Positions 1 through 7,492 of a stretch of 43,611 bases of DNA are shown in pieces. The stretch lies in IMG/VR virus record IMGVR_UViG_3300003886_000236, positions 1 through 43,611 of that record, one strand, 5' to 3'. The DNA comes from a virus. The notes under the pieces were generated by a model that was not told where the DNA came from, searched no databases, and saw only the letters and a program-made list of their open reading frames with translations. Position 1 is the stretch's first letter, and each line of letters opens with the position of its first letter. The position numbers and the translations under genes were made by a program.

Positions 1-2
1 GC

Positions 3-458
3 CTAGCAGATGGAGGTTTCGCGCAAGGGTTTGCCAGTATAGGGGCCAGCATAACTGTCAGCGGAGTGGGCGGATTTGCACAGGGACGCGCCGTGACTAA
101 TGACATCACAGCTTCTGGTTCAGGAGCGTTCGCCCATGGAGATTCTACAACCGGGACGATTGTAGCCAGCGGTGCAAATTCAACCCAGTTTGGCCCCGGC
201 ACTAATGCTGAGGACGATACGCTGCAGGTCGGCAACTCAGGACTGCGACTCAAAGGAACTACGGGCGCGCCGACAGTCGTGCAGGACGGTGATATATTCA
301 TGATTGGCACTGACATCAACATTCGCTCGAACGGCGTTACGATGGGGCCATTCAACCAACCCTCTGTCGTGGGGTCTCGCGGCGGTAACGCTGCGCTGGC
401 TTCTTTACTTACTCAACTCGCTGCTCTCGGCGTAGTAACTGATAACAGCGTGGTCTGA
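3..458 (+). CDS. C-terminal part of a repeat-rich tail fibre/appendage protein (5' partial)
   Basis: The reading frame is open to the left edge, so only the last 151 codons are present. The visible part has short irregular repeats of the type G-[GA]-F-A-[QH]-G separated by T/S/V-rich strands, which look like the head repeats of trimeric YadA-type adhesins and of some phage fibres. After about residue 75 the repeats give way to a region without them, ending in a hydrophobic helix (NAALASLLTQLAALGVV) that could trimerise the fibre. The next gene starts one base after its stop. Host-binding or virion-appendage function is inferred from repeat type and from the neighbouring fibre genes. The N-terminal virion-anchoring part lies outside the window. 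Confidence 0.6.
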   Translation, partial: LADGGFAQGFASIGASITVSGVGGFAQGRAVTNDITASGSGAFAHGDSTTGTIVASGANSTQFGPGTNAEDDTLQVGNSGLRLKGTTGAPTVVQDGDIFMIGTDINIRSNGVTMGPFNQPSVVGSRGGNAALASLLTQLAALGVVTDNSVV

Positions 459-459
459 C

Positions 460-1266
460 GTGAAATCCTTTAATGTCATAACGGGTGTGCCGCGCAGTGG
501 ATCTACTTTGCTGTGCAACATACTCAATCAGAATCCAGAGTTCTATGCCAGTTCTACGAGTCCGATCACTGAACTACTCAGTACATTCGTGCATCAGTGC
601 AGCAATACCCCTGAGATTCAAGCGTGGCTTGCCGACGACTCAGTTGGGGTCACTGAACGTCTGACGAATATGACAAGGAAGATGTTGGAGGAGTGGTATT
701 CTCACAAGTCGGGTGTCGTCTTCGATAAGTCTCGCGGCTGGACGTTCCATGCGTTGCTACTGCATCAGATCTTCCCAGAGGCTAAGATTATTGTCTGCGT
801 CCGCGAATTGAGAAACGTATTTGCGTCTGTCGAGAAACACCATCGGGCTAACCCGATATTCGATTCTGCCAGTAGTCCCTTAGAGAAGACGGTCTTAGAT
901 CGCGCGGATAAGATGATGTCCCCGGAGGGTCGGATCGGGCAGAGCGTCGTCGGTCTCCAAGATCTGATGAGCCGGGGGTCTGATCGAGTCTACATTCTTC
1001 AGCATGAGGCTTTCACGATAGATCCAGTTACGAAGATGCGAGAATTGTATGACTTTATAAAGGAGCCGTATTTCGAGCATGACTTAACGAGTATTGACAA
1101 CGTCTCTACTGATCTTGACGCTCTGTATCTGAATAAGTTTCCCCATGAGGGAAGTGGATCAGTCAGGAAGACAGATAGAAATGAATGGAAGAATTATTTG
1201 ACCCCAGAGTTGGGGGATTTGATCTACCGACGATATCCGCAGTATAACACTGCGTTTGGCTATTGA
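460..1266 (+). CDS. Sulfotransferase family protein
   Basis: A 268-residue protein beginning at GTG right after the fibre stop. Residues 8-18 read TGVPRSGSTLL, the 5'-phosphosulfate-binding loop of PAPS-dependent sulfotransferases (Sulfotransfer_3 type). Around residue 110 the block VRELRNVFASVEKHH matches the family's second nucleotide-binding segment (R-x-P/L-R-x-V-x-A-S). Such enzymes transfer sulfate from PAPS to a hydroxyl or amine of a carbohydrate, lipid or protein. The acceptor cannot be read from sequence. Because it sits between a tail fibre and virion genes, it may modify host surface glycans or a virion component. Family assignment is strong; substrate is unknown. Confidence 0.85.
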   Translation: MKSFNVITGVPRSGSTLLCNILNQNPEFYASSTSPITELLSTFVHQCSNTPEIQAWLADDSVGVTERLTNMTRKMLEEWYSHKSGVVFDKSRGWTFHALLLHQIFPEAKIIVCVRELRNVFASVEKHHRANPIFDSASSPLEKTVLDRADKMMSPEGRIGQSVVGLQDLMSRGSDRVYILQHEAFTIDPVTKMRELYDFIKEPYFEHDLTSIDNVSTDLDALYLNKFPHEGSGSVRKTDRNEWKNYLTPELGDLIYRRYPQYNTAFGY

Positions 1267-1277
1267 GGGAGAACGAA

Positions 1278-1697
1278 ATGGAAGGTTTCAAAAAAATGAG
1301 CGAGCTTCTTGGCGATCAGATATCGCATGGGAGTCGCTTGGGATTCAAGCACGGTGGACATGTCGCTCAGTCGAACACGAGCTCCCAGTTTCTTCAGAAG
1401 ACAAAGAAGCAGAACTCCATGGACTCTGGTGTTCAGCCGGCTAATGAAGGAACGACGGAGCAAGATAAAGAGGCGGGTGGTACCCCTAAGCTGAAGCCTG
1501 GGTATAAGAAAGGCGGGAAAGCTATGATGAGCAAAGGGGCTTATCGGAAGAAACATGGAGGTTCAATGAAGGGATACAAGAAGTACATGGAGGGAGGACT
1601 CGCCGCTTCAAAAGAGGGAATTTCGCCGAGAGTCAAAATGAGGGGGGGTAGAATGAAGAAAGGCGGTTATAACTCGGAGCCGATGATAGGCGAGTAG
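1278..1697 (+). CDS. Small basic Gly/Lys-rich protein with repeated Gly-Gly motifs
   Basis: I place the start at ATG 1278, which has a GAGGGAGA ribosome site 8-10 bases upstream, rather than at a TTG overlapping the previous stop. The 139-residue product is unusually rich in Lys and Gly, with several copies of patterns such as GYKKGGK, KKHGGSMKGYKK and YMEGGLAAS in its C-terminal half. No enzymatic fold is recognisable. The motif YxEGGLAA recurs in the large virion proteins at 10998 and 13875, so a virion-associated, perhaps DNA-contacting or processed, protein is plausible. Function unknown. Confidence 0.7.
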   Translation: MEGFKKMSELLGDQISHGSRLGFKHGGHVAQSNTSSQFLQKTKKQNSMDSGVQPANEGTTEQDKEAGGTPKLKPGYKKGGKAMMSKGAYRKKHGGSMKGYKKYMEGGLAASKEGISPRVKMRGGRMKKGGYNSEPMIGE

Positions 1698-1706
1698 GAG
1701 AAACTC

Positions 1707-2762
1707 TTGACTACTAGCGGAACAGTTGCAACAACGGTCTTCCAGACGAGGAAGGTGATTGACCACGCCTTTCGTCGCTGTGGAATGATCCCTCAGCAGG
1801 TTACTTCAGAGCATCTTGTTACGGCTTTGGACTTGTTATTCTTGGAGATGTCAGCCTTGGGTAATCGGGGAATTCCTCTATGGACCATCGAGAGGATCCT
1901 GCTGCCTATATACTTTCGCACGGCTCGAGTTCCTACTCCCGCGGGGACAATTGATGTTTTTGACGTGAACCTCCGTACAAACCAGCGGCTGGGTGGATCT
2001 AACCTGTCTAGCGAGGGGAATGCTGACTTTGCATTTGATTCAAACATCGATACTGCCTGCACTCAAGTGACCGCGGGGGGGTTTATTCAGATGCAACTCC
2101 CCTCTGCTAACACCGTTCCGATCTATGGGATCTTGCCTAATGTGACCGGTACATGGGACATCACCCTTCAATTCTCTGATGACGGAGTAAACTTCACAGA
2201 TATCTTTACTCGACCCGCTTTGCCGGTTGTTAACGGTGAATGGCAGTGGTTCGATGTTGAAGGAGTCACGAATCATACCTTCTGGCGACTACAAGCTAAC
2301 GGACTTACGGTCTTGGATGTTCGAGAGTTGGTATTTCAGAATCTCCCTCAAGAAATTCCTTTCTATCAGCTTAATCGAACTGACTACAATAACCTCCCGA
2401 ACAAGACAAGAACGGGTCGCCCCACTCAATTCTGGTTTGACAAGAGAAGGCAACAACCTGAGTTGGTCATCTGGCCTAACCCGGACGTTCAATTCACCTT
2501 TTCTCAGATCACTGGATTCCTTCACCGACAGATTCAAGACGTGGGTACCATGCAACAAGAGCTTGAGTTCCCTCAGAGGTGGTATCTGGCTATTGTTTTA
2601 CAGCTGGCGAAGCATTTGGTGAGGGAAATCAAAGAGGCGGACAAGGCTCTCATCCCTGTAATTGACCAAGATGCCGCTTGGGAGCTCAAAAGGGTCTGGG
2701 ATGGAGAGGGCGATGGCTCAGATGCCTACTTCAGAGTCAATATCAGTCCGTACACGAGATAA
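1707..2762 (+). CDS. Head-to-tail adaptor, P22 gp4-like, with an inserted discoidin-like domain
   Basis: A TTG start is supported by GGAG seven bases upstream. Residues 13-75 are helical with a hydrophobic pattern (VIDHAFRRCGMIP... LDLLFLEMSALGNRG...), typical of P22 gp4-like tail accessory factors that extend the portal. Residues ~215-260 (FYQLNRTDYNNLPNK..., RPTQFWFDKR, LVIWPNP) are the conserved C-terminal half of the same connector family. Between them, residues ~92-210 form a beta-rich insertion with features of F5/8 type C (discoidin) domains: GGSNLSSEGNADFAFDSN, then TWDITLQFSDDG and WRLQ. Such domains often bind carbohydrate. The role in neck assembly is inferred from family and location. 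Confidence 0.6.
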   Translation: MTTSGTVATTVFQTRKVIDHAFRRCGMIPQQVTSEHLVTALDLLFLEMSALGNRGIPLWTIERILLPIYFRTARVPTPAGTIDVFDVNLRTNQRLGGSNLSSEGNADFAFDSNIDTACTQVTAGGFIQMQLPSANTVPIYGILPNVTGTWDITLQFSDDGVNFTDIFTRPALPVVNGEWQWFDVEGVTNHTFWRLQANGLTVLDVRELVFQNLPQEIPFYQLNRTDYNNLPNKTRTGRPTQFWFDKRRQQPELVIWPNPDVQFTFSQITGFLHRQIQDVGTMQQELEFPQRWYLAIVLQLAKHLVREIKEADKALIPVIDQDAAWELKRVWDGEGDGSDAYFRVNISPYTR

Positions 2763-2764
2763 CT

Positions 2765-3136
2765 ATGCCGACTTTCCTCGACACAACTGGAAAAAGCAAC
2801 TACGGGATCGGAATCTGTGACCGCTGTAGTCGGAAATTCTCTCTAACTGAACTTTATTCGGACCCCAACACTCCCGGACTCAAGGTATGCATCGATGATA
2901 TTGATGAATATGACCCATATCGACTTCCGGCTAGGAAAACCGAGAACATTACTCTGCGATTTGTGCGCCCGGACGTTCCGATTGATGATTTGCAGGTTGG
3001 TGCGGTTTCGCCTTCTTTCGGTTTATTTGGAGTTATTGTGGCGATCAACTCTGTGAATCCCCGAATCACTGAAGATGGCCGAATTAGGATCATGCAGGAT
3101 GCATTCCAAGGGAATGTGGACCTCGTGAACAAATAG
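2765..3136 (+). CDS. Small protein with a zinc-ribbon-like N-terminus
   Basis: The likely start is ATG 2765, three bases after the preceding stop, giving 123 residues. The N-terminus carries ICDRCSRKF and then KVCIDDIDEYDPYR, i.e. a CxxC pair followed by one further Cys and acidic residues, suggesting a small metal-binding or degenerate zinc-ribbon module. The C-terminal half is beta-rich and unrecognised. It lies between the gp4-like adaptor and a tail fibre, so a minor virion or assembly role is reasonable but unproven. Confidence 0.65.
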   Translation: MPTFLDTTGKSNYGIGICDRCSRKFSLTELYSDPNTPGLKVCIDDIDEYDPYRLPARKTENITLRFVRPDVPIDDLQVGAVSPSFGLFGVIVAINSVNPRITEDGRIRIMQDAFQGNVDLVNK

Positions 3137-3146
3137 GATAGTAAAG

Positions 3147-4676
3147 ATGCCTAATGTAAGAATTTCTGACCTTCCCCCGGCAAGTTTGCCTCTTAGCGGA
3201 GCTGAACTCCTTGAGCTAACTCAGGGGGGATTCAGTCGGAACTCAACTGTTGACGATCTTGTATCAGCTTTACCCGCGCTGAGTGCTACTTTCTTGACTC
3301 TTACAGCTAGTCCCAGTTTACCGAATGAACGAATCTTGATGGCTGGGGTTGGTATCAGCTTTGTGGACGGAGGGGCCGGTGGACCTCTGACGATCAGTGC
3401 GATGGGATTGGGAGGTCAAGTTGACTCTGTTGTCGGCGGAGCGAATGTAAGTGTAGACGCCACTGATCCTGTCAACCCGGTCGTAAACTTAGATGTGGCT
3501 TTGGTTGGCATCTCTGTAAATGGCGTCACGCTGTCAGATGCGGGGGCTGCCGCAAATTACCTTGACGAGACTGGTAATTACTCTGTTCCGGCGGGTGGGG
3601 GAGGGGGAGGACAAGTTAATGTGGTCGTCGGCGGTGTCAACATTACTGTCGATGCAACAGATCCGGTCAACCCCCTCATCAACTTAGATGCCGCGCTTGT
3701 AGGAATCTCCGTGAATGGCGTCACTCTATCTGATGCTGGCGTAGCGACTAACTTCTTGGATGAGACAGGTAACTACTCCGTCCCTCCCGGAGGTGGAGTA
3801 CAGATTTCTGGCACACCTTCAAACAATCAGCTCGCAGTGTGGGTCAATGGGACAACCATAGAGGGCGAAAGTGAACTAACTTACAACGGGGGTAACAATC
3901 GCCTAACTCTCGCCGCCAGTCAAGCGTCGATGCGACTCGACGAAACGGACGGGGGAGGTGATTGTGGGTACTATCTGACGTCTACTACTACAGGCAATTT
4001 TGGAGGAGTTCTCTTATTTGATTCGTTTGCTGGTAACGGATTGACATTACGTCAGACGAGTGATTCAGGAACACTTCAAGATATTTGGATAAATATGTTC
4101 GCCAATGGTGCTGTAGATTTATACCATAATGGTATTCGAATGGCTGTTACTGCTACGTCCGCAAATGGTGGTTTTCGGGTCAACAACACTGCAACTGGAG
4201 GGGGTTTTGAGCGCGTGTTGACGACCTCTGACTTATCTTCTGTCGTAGCTACAGTTGACGAAGACGTTGATAGCAGTACGGTGTTGCAAAATGACAATGC
4301 TCTATTCTTCTTGGGGCTTCCGGTCGGTCGATATCGAGTTGAGGCGCTTATTATATATAGTGAGTTAACCGCCAGCGGTCAGGGGATCGGCTATGAATTG
4401 GACATGACTACTGGAGTCGGGAGCGGTACTTTTATTTCGGTCGTCCCGGCTACTACCGTAAACATTGGGGTTGGGGATAGTGGTGTTCACCCTCTGGGGT
4501 CGGCTGTAGAGATCTCACTGAACGCCAACACAACAATTCGAGGAATTCATATCACGGGAGTTTTAAGTGTAGCTGCGTCGGGGGATTTCCGGTTCAGATT
4601 CGCACAGTCGTCCAGCAGTGCAAACGCTGTTCGCCGACTGGCTGGTTCATATATGGTGTTAAGTCGTCTAAACTAG
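3147..4676 (+). CDS. Tail fibre/spike protein with tandem internal repeat
   Basis: A 509-residue protein. Residues 1-40 (PNVRISDLPPASLPLSGAE...) are a phage-fibre N-terminus that normally attaches the fibre to the tail. Residues ~91-151 and ~156-217 are two closely similar copies of one module (both containing GISVNGVTLSDAG and LDETGNYSVP), linked by a run of glycines. The last ~150 residues resemble the C-terminal domain of the second fibre at 7493-9247 (both have LFF...RYR.E..I.YS and end in VLSRLN or VLTRLS). The protein is a trimeric fibre candidate for receptor binding; the receptor is unknown. Confidence 0.7.
   Translation: MPNVRISDLPPASLPLSGAELLELTQGGFSRNSTVDDLVSALPALSATFLTLTASPSLPNERILMAGVGISFVDGGAGGPLTISAMGLGGQVDSVVGGANVSVDATDPVNPVVNLDVALVGISVNGVTLSDAGAAANYLDETGNYSVPAGGGGGGQVNVVVGGVNITVDATDPVNPLINLDAALVGISVNGVTLSDAGVATNFLDETGNYSVPPGGGVQISGTPSNNQLAVWVNGTTIEGESELTYNGGNNRLTLAASQASMRLDETDGGGDCGYYLTSTTTGNFGGVLLFDSFAGNGLTLRQTSDSGTLQDIWINMFANGAVDLYHNGIRMAVTATSANGGFRVNNTATGGGFERVLTTSDLSSVVATVDEDVDSSTVLQNDNALFFLGLPVGRYRVEALIIYSELTASGQGIGYELDMTTGVGSGTFISVVPATTVNIGVGDSGVHPLGSAVEISLNANTTIRGIHITGVLSVAASGDFRFRFAQSSSSANAVRRLAGSYMVLSRLN
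3417..3797 (+). repeat. Two-copy tandem repeat inside the fibre gene
   Basis: Two direct copies (about 3417-3599 and 3612-3797) encode near-identical ~62-residue modules separated by a poly-glycine linker (3594-3611). The nucleotide copies differ mainly at third codon positions, so selection has kept the protein repeat. In-frame recombination between the copies would change fibre length. Confidence 0.85.
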
Positions 4677-4681
4677 AGAGA

Positions 4682-4927
4682 ATGGAAATGAATGAAGTAC
4701 AGATAGGTCCAGATCAAGTAGTTCGCGCTGCAAATGCAGGATTGGCTCTTTTAAGTACTCCTGGAGCTGTGAATGTTCCGGGGCCGATGGCGATTAGTGG
4801 AGATATCCAACTGCTGAACGCCGTCCTGAACGCGATTGTGCAGGGACGAGTAGTTCTCGGACATCCCGAGAAAGTCTCCTACAAGGGGTCAGGATCGGAT
4901 AAGATTCCGACTAACGACGGGGACTAA
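4682..4927 (+). CDS. Hypothetical small protein, virion/lysis region
   Basis: An 81-residue acidic-neutral protein beginning five bases after the fibre stop, with an AGAGAG ribosome site. An alternative ATG lies two codons in. No transmembrane segment or known domain is seen; the middle (GDIQLLNAVLNAIVQGRVVLG) is a single hydrophobic helix or strand pair. It is co-transcribed between a tail fibre and the lysis cassette. I do not recognise it. Confidence 0.6.
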   Translation: MEMNEVQIGPDQVVRAANAGLALLSTPGAVNVPGPMAISGDIQLLNAVLNAIVQGRVVLGHPEKVSYKGSGSDKIPTNDGD

Positions 4928-4930
4928 GAA

Positions 4931-5278
4931 ATGGCAACAGCTAAAGAACGCGGGATACGGATAGGTATCAATCAGATGGTGACTTATGCCACTTTGATTC
5001 CTATCTTCTGGTTTATAGGACAGCCTATCCTTGTCGAAGCCTTAGCGGAGGACATCAAAGAGTTGGTCTCAAGTGAGGTGGAGCCCATAAGCAAGGCTTT
5101 CGTCGCCCTTTTACAGAGAGACATCAATGCAACTAGGAAGGACAGAGCTGCGTTGAAATTCCGTGAACAGCGTGACGAAGATTGGACGGCTGGCGATGCC
5201 TTGTACCTTGCAGAGTTGGAAATACAACTGAGCGCTTTGGAAGAAGCCAAGGACGCTCTCCAGGGGAAGTCAGAGTAG
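4931..5278 (+). CDS. Membrane-anchored coiled-coil protein (i-spanin or holin candidate)
   Basis: 115 residues. Residues ~15-36 are a single hydrophobic segment (MVTYATLIPIFWFIGQPILV), and the rest is strongly charged helix consistent with a coiled coil. One N-terminal membrane anchor plus a long coiled coil is the layout of inner-membrane spanins. The gene lies directly before the lysozyme-like gene, overlapping its start by one base, and a lipoprotein follows three genes later. The call is architectural; it could equally be a pinholin-like or antiholin protein. Confidence 0.45.
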   Translation: MATAKERGIRIGINQMVTYATLIPIFWFIGQPILVEALAEDIKELVSSEVEPISKAFVALLQRDINATRKDRAALKFREQRDEDWTAGDALYLAELEIQLSALEEAKDALQGKSE

Positions 5279-5757
5279 TGGACGCCTACCAACTCAGAAC
5301 ACATATCGTTCACCCAGCTCTGAAGTGCATTGGGATGTACTCGGAAGCCGCGGAAGATCTGGTGATGGGTACGGCAGCGCAAGAGTCTCACCTCCGGTTT
5401 GTGAAGCAACTCGGCGGCGGACCTGCGCTCTCACTGTTCCAGATAGAACCCGACACACACGCAGATTACTGGACAAACTATCTTGAGTATCGAGAGGAGC
5501 TCAGTAAGAAGATCTTGGAGTCGGTTGGGATTGATGGTGGAAGACCGCATCATTCTCGTCTAGTTTGGGATCTCAGGTACTCAGCGATGATGTGCAGAGT
5601 CCATTATCGCCGAATTCGTAGCCCCCTCCCCGAGTATGGAGATATTGAGGGGTACGCTCACTATTGGAAGAAGTACTACAACACGCCCCTTGGGGCCGGA
5701 ACCGAAGAAGAGTTCATAAAGAACTGGAAACGGTACATCTTAGGAGAAGAAAAATGA
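5278..5757 (+). CDS. Endolysin: lysozyme/lytic transglycosylase-like
   Basis: The start is taken as GTG 5278, sharing one base with the preceding TAG and preceded by AGGGGAAG; the frame is open further upstream but that part overlaps the previous gene. The 159-residue protein contains GTAAQESHL (residues 31-39) followed by GGGPALSLFQIEPDTHADYW. This is the SLT/lysozyme-like layout, with Glu36 as probable acid catalyst. A role in cutting peptidoglycan during host lysis follows from the fold and from adjoining holin- and spanin-like genes. There is no signal peptide, so export would depend on a holin. Confidence 0.65.
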   Translation: MDAYQLRTHIVHPALKCIGMYSEAAEDLVMGTAAQESHLRFVKQLGGGPALSLFQIEPDTHADYWTNYLEYREELSKKILESVGIDGGRPHHSRLVWDLRYSAMMCRVHYRRIRSPLPEYGDIEGYAHYWKKYYNTPLGAGTEEEFIKNWKRYILGEEK

Positions 5758-5984
5758 ACACACTTGTAGGAGCGCTAATTGCGGCGTTGATTCTTTTCGG
5801 CAGCAGTGTCGTCACGCTGTTTACTAACAACCCCGATCTGACGTTTGCACAATTAACGACGGCAACTTGGGTTTCTCTGCTTGGCGGTGCGGCTATTGCA
5901 TTTCTGAAGGACTATCAAGCAATCACCACCCGACGTCTGGTGAATAAGGTCACTGGATCAGGCGACGGGGGAGGTTCGGTATGA
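5754..5984 (+). CDS. Holin-like protein with two membrane segments
   Basis: 76 residues starting at ATG 5754, in an ATGA overlap with the endolysin stop. Two hydrophobic helices are visible (about residues 2-22, LVGALIAALILFGSSVVTLF, and 39-52, WVSLLGGAAIAFLK), followed by a short basic and then Gly/Asp-rich cytoplasmic-type tail. This is a class II holin topology. Position next to the endolysin supports a role in timing membrane permeabilisation. Holins are too diverse for sequence alone to be decisive. Confidence 0.55.
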   Translation: MNTLVGALIAALILFGSSVVTLFTNNPDLTFAQLTTATWVSLLGGAAIAFLKDYQAITTRRLVNKVTGSGDGGGSV

Positions 5985-6394
5985 TTACTAAGAAGAGCTT
6001 TCTTCAGTTGCAATTGTTATTGTTTGTTGCTTTTGCTCTACAGGCTTGCCAGGGGACTAATCCTGTAGCAGCCGCGAACTCAATCGAACTGCAGGCATAC
6101 GCCATATCAGGTACCTATGGTATCTACCAAGAAAAGGGGCTAGAGCTGATTCAGCGAGGCAACTTGCCTAATAGCGTGTCTTTGAGGTTGATAGCTGCGG
6201 AGGAACGACTCACCCCTATAGTCGATGAACTTGACAAAGCTCTCGATCTGGTAGAGCAAGTTAAGGCTGACTTATCCAGGGGTGAGTCTACGTCAGAGCA
6301 GGTAGCAATTGCACTGACGGAACTCAACAACTGGCTTAATCAAGCAGGTCCGCTTGTTCAGAGCTTTAAAACTAACGTAATAGGAGCACAGTGA
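5981..6394 (+). CDS. Lipoprotein (possible outer-membrane spanin)
   Basis: 137 residues in an ATGA overlap with the holin-like gene. The N-terminus is a lipoprotein signal peptide: basic start (MITKK), hydrophobic core, and the lipobox LQAC with lipidation expected at Cys23. The mature part is helical and acidic with several heptad-like stretches. Its place after membrane and endolysin genes suggests the outer-membrane partner of a two-component spanin, although at about 115 mature residues it is long for an Rz1-type protein. It may instead act in superinfection exclusion. It indicates a Gram-negative host. Confidence 0.55.
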   Translation: MITKKSFLQLQLLLFVAFALQACQGTNPVAAANSIELQAYAISGTYGIYQEKGLELIQRGNLPNSVSLRLIAAEERLTPIVDELDKALDLVEQVKADLSRGESTSEQVAIALTELNNWLNQAGPLVQSFKTNVIGAQ

Positions 6395-6837
6395 TGGGAT
6401 TTTTAGAACTAGCAATGCTTGCTGCACGAAGCTTAGCTGTCGTGATCAACAATCCTCTTCTAGGTGGAGGAAGTTCTCAGAACTTTCAAGAGACGTCTGG
6501 ACTGCTGACGATCTTCGCCGACATTCTCGCGGAAGGTGATGAGGCTATCGAAGAATTGAGGGCGTTCACCTCGGTCGTCCGGGCGATGGCTGACGAAGGT
6601 CGCGGCCCGACTCGAGAAGAACGCGGGTTCCTTAATGACCGGCGAAACATAACGCACGAAGGCTATCAAGCTGAGAAGACAAGGATCCTATCTGAGATAG
6701 AAACCGCGGCGGATGAAGAGGCCGAAGCGACTCGTCAAGCCATTGCTGAGGAAGTCGCCGCTCTCGAGGCTATCGCCGAAGAAGACCGGACGGCTGAGCA
6801 GGTCCTCCGTTTAGAAGAGCTGACTTCAGAGGAATAA
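6394..6837 (+). CDS. Hypothetical coiled-coil protein
   Basis: Start placed at ATG 6394 (one-base overlap, TGATG), with AGGAG seven bases upstream; GTG 6391 is also possible. The 147-residue product has a hydrophobic N-terminal ~25 residues and a long Glu/Ala-rich helical C-terminal half with few breaks (residues ~85-147), which predicts a coiled coil. No family recognised. It sits between the lysis cassette and a head-tail adaptor. Confidence 0.6.
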   Translation: MGFLELAMLAARSLAVVINNPLLGGGSSQNFQETSGLLTIFADILAEGDEAIEELRAFTSVVRAMADEGRGPTREERGFLNDRRNITHEGYQAEKTRILSEIETAADEEAEATRQAIAEEVAALEAIAEEDRTAEQVLRLEELTSEE

Positions 6838-6841
6838 GCTA

Positions 6842-7489
6842 ATGCCAACCGCGATGACGTTTACTTCTTTGCAGGAAGATCTCCGAGAGTACTTGGAGAG
6901 AGGTACTGCGGTGGACGAGACAGTTTTTAATCAGTTACCTCGACTGATCAACTTAGCTGAGCGGGATATCGCGCGTTCTCTGAAAATTCAAGGATTCATC
7001 AACGTTGTCACTAGCGTGATGGCTGCGGGTACGTCGGTGTACGCAAAGCCTGATCGCTGGCGCGATACTATCAGCATCAACTTCGGAATCGGAGCCTCGA
7101 GCAATCAACGGACTTTTCTTTTCCCTCGCTCATATGAGTATTTGCGCCAGTTCCACCCTGACTCTACAGTACGAGACCAACCGGAGTTCTACGCGGATTA
7201 CGATTATGATAACTGGCTGTTTGCTCCAACCCCGGATATGATTTACCCCTATGAGGTGCTTTATTATGAACTGCCTCCCTTGTTGGATATGGCAAATCAA
7301 ACGAATTGGTTAACTGATCACGCTCCTAACGCGCTCTTACATGGGTGCCTGTTGCAGTCTACTCGTTTCCTGAAAAATGACGAGCGAATTCCGGTATGGC
7401 AACAGAACTATACAGAAGATCTTCAGAAACTTAACGGCGAAGATCTCCAAAAAATTATTGACAGAACAAGCACGAGACAGGAGGCTTAA
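6842..7489 (+). CDS. Head-tail adaptor, SU10-type
   Basis: 215 residues. The N-terminus (SLQEDLREYLERG... FNQLPRLINLAERDIARSLKI) is the conserved helical signature of the phage adaptor family typified by SU10: a ~60-residue helical start with a buried LAE-R. The middle is beta-rich with several Tyr/Asp (FYADYDYDNW, YPYEVLYYELPP), as in these adaptors. The protein would join the portal to the tail tube or nozzle. Family call from pattern; the virion role is inferred. Confidence 0.6.
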   Translation: MPTAMTFTSLQEDLREYLERGTAVDETVFNQLPRLINLAERDIARSLKIQGFINVVTSVMAAGTSVYAKPDRWRDTISINFGIGASSNQRTFLFPRSYEYLRQFHPDSTVRDQPEFYADYDYDNWLFAPTPDMIYPYEVLYYELPPLLDMANQTNWLTDHAPNALLHGCLLQSTRFLKNDERIPVWQQNYTEDLQKLNGEDLQKIIDRTSTRQEA

Positions 7490-7492
7490 GTC

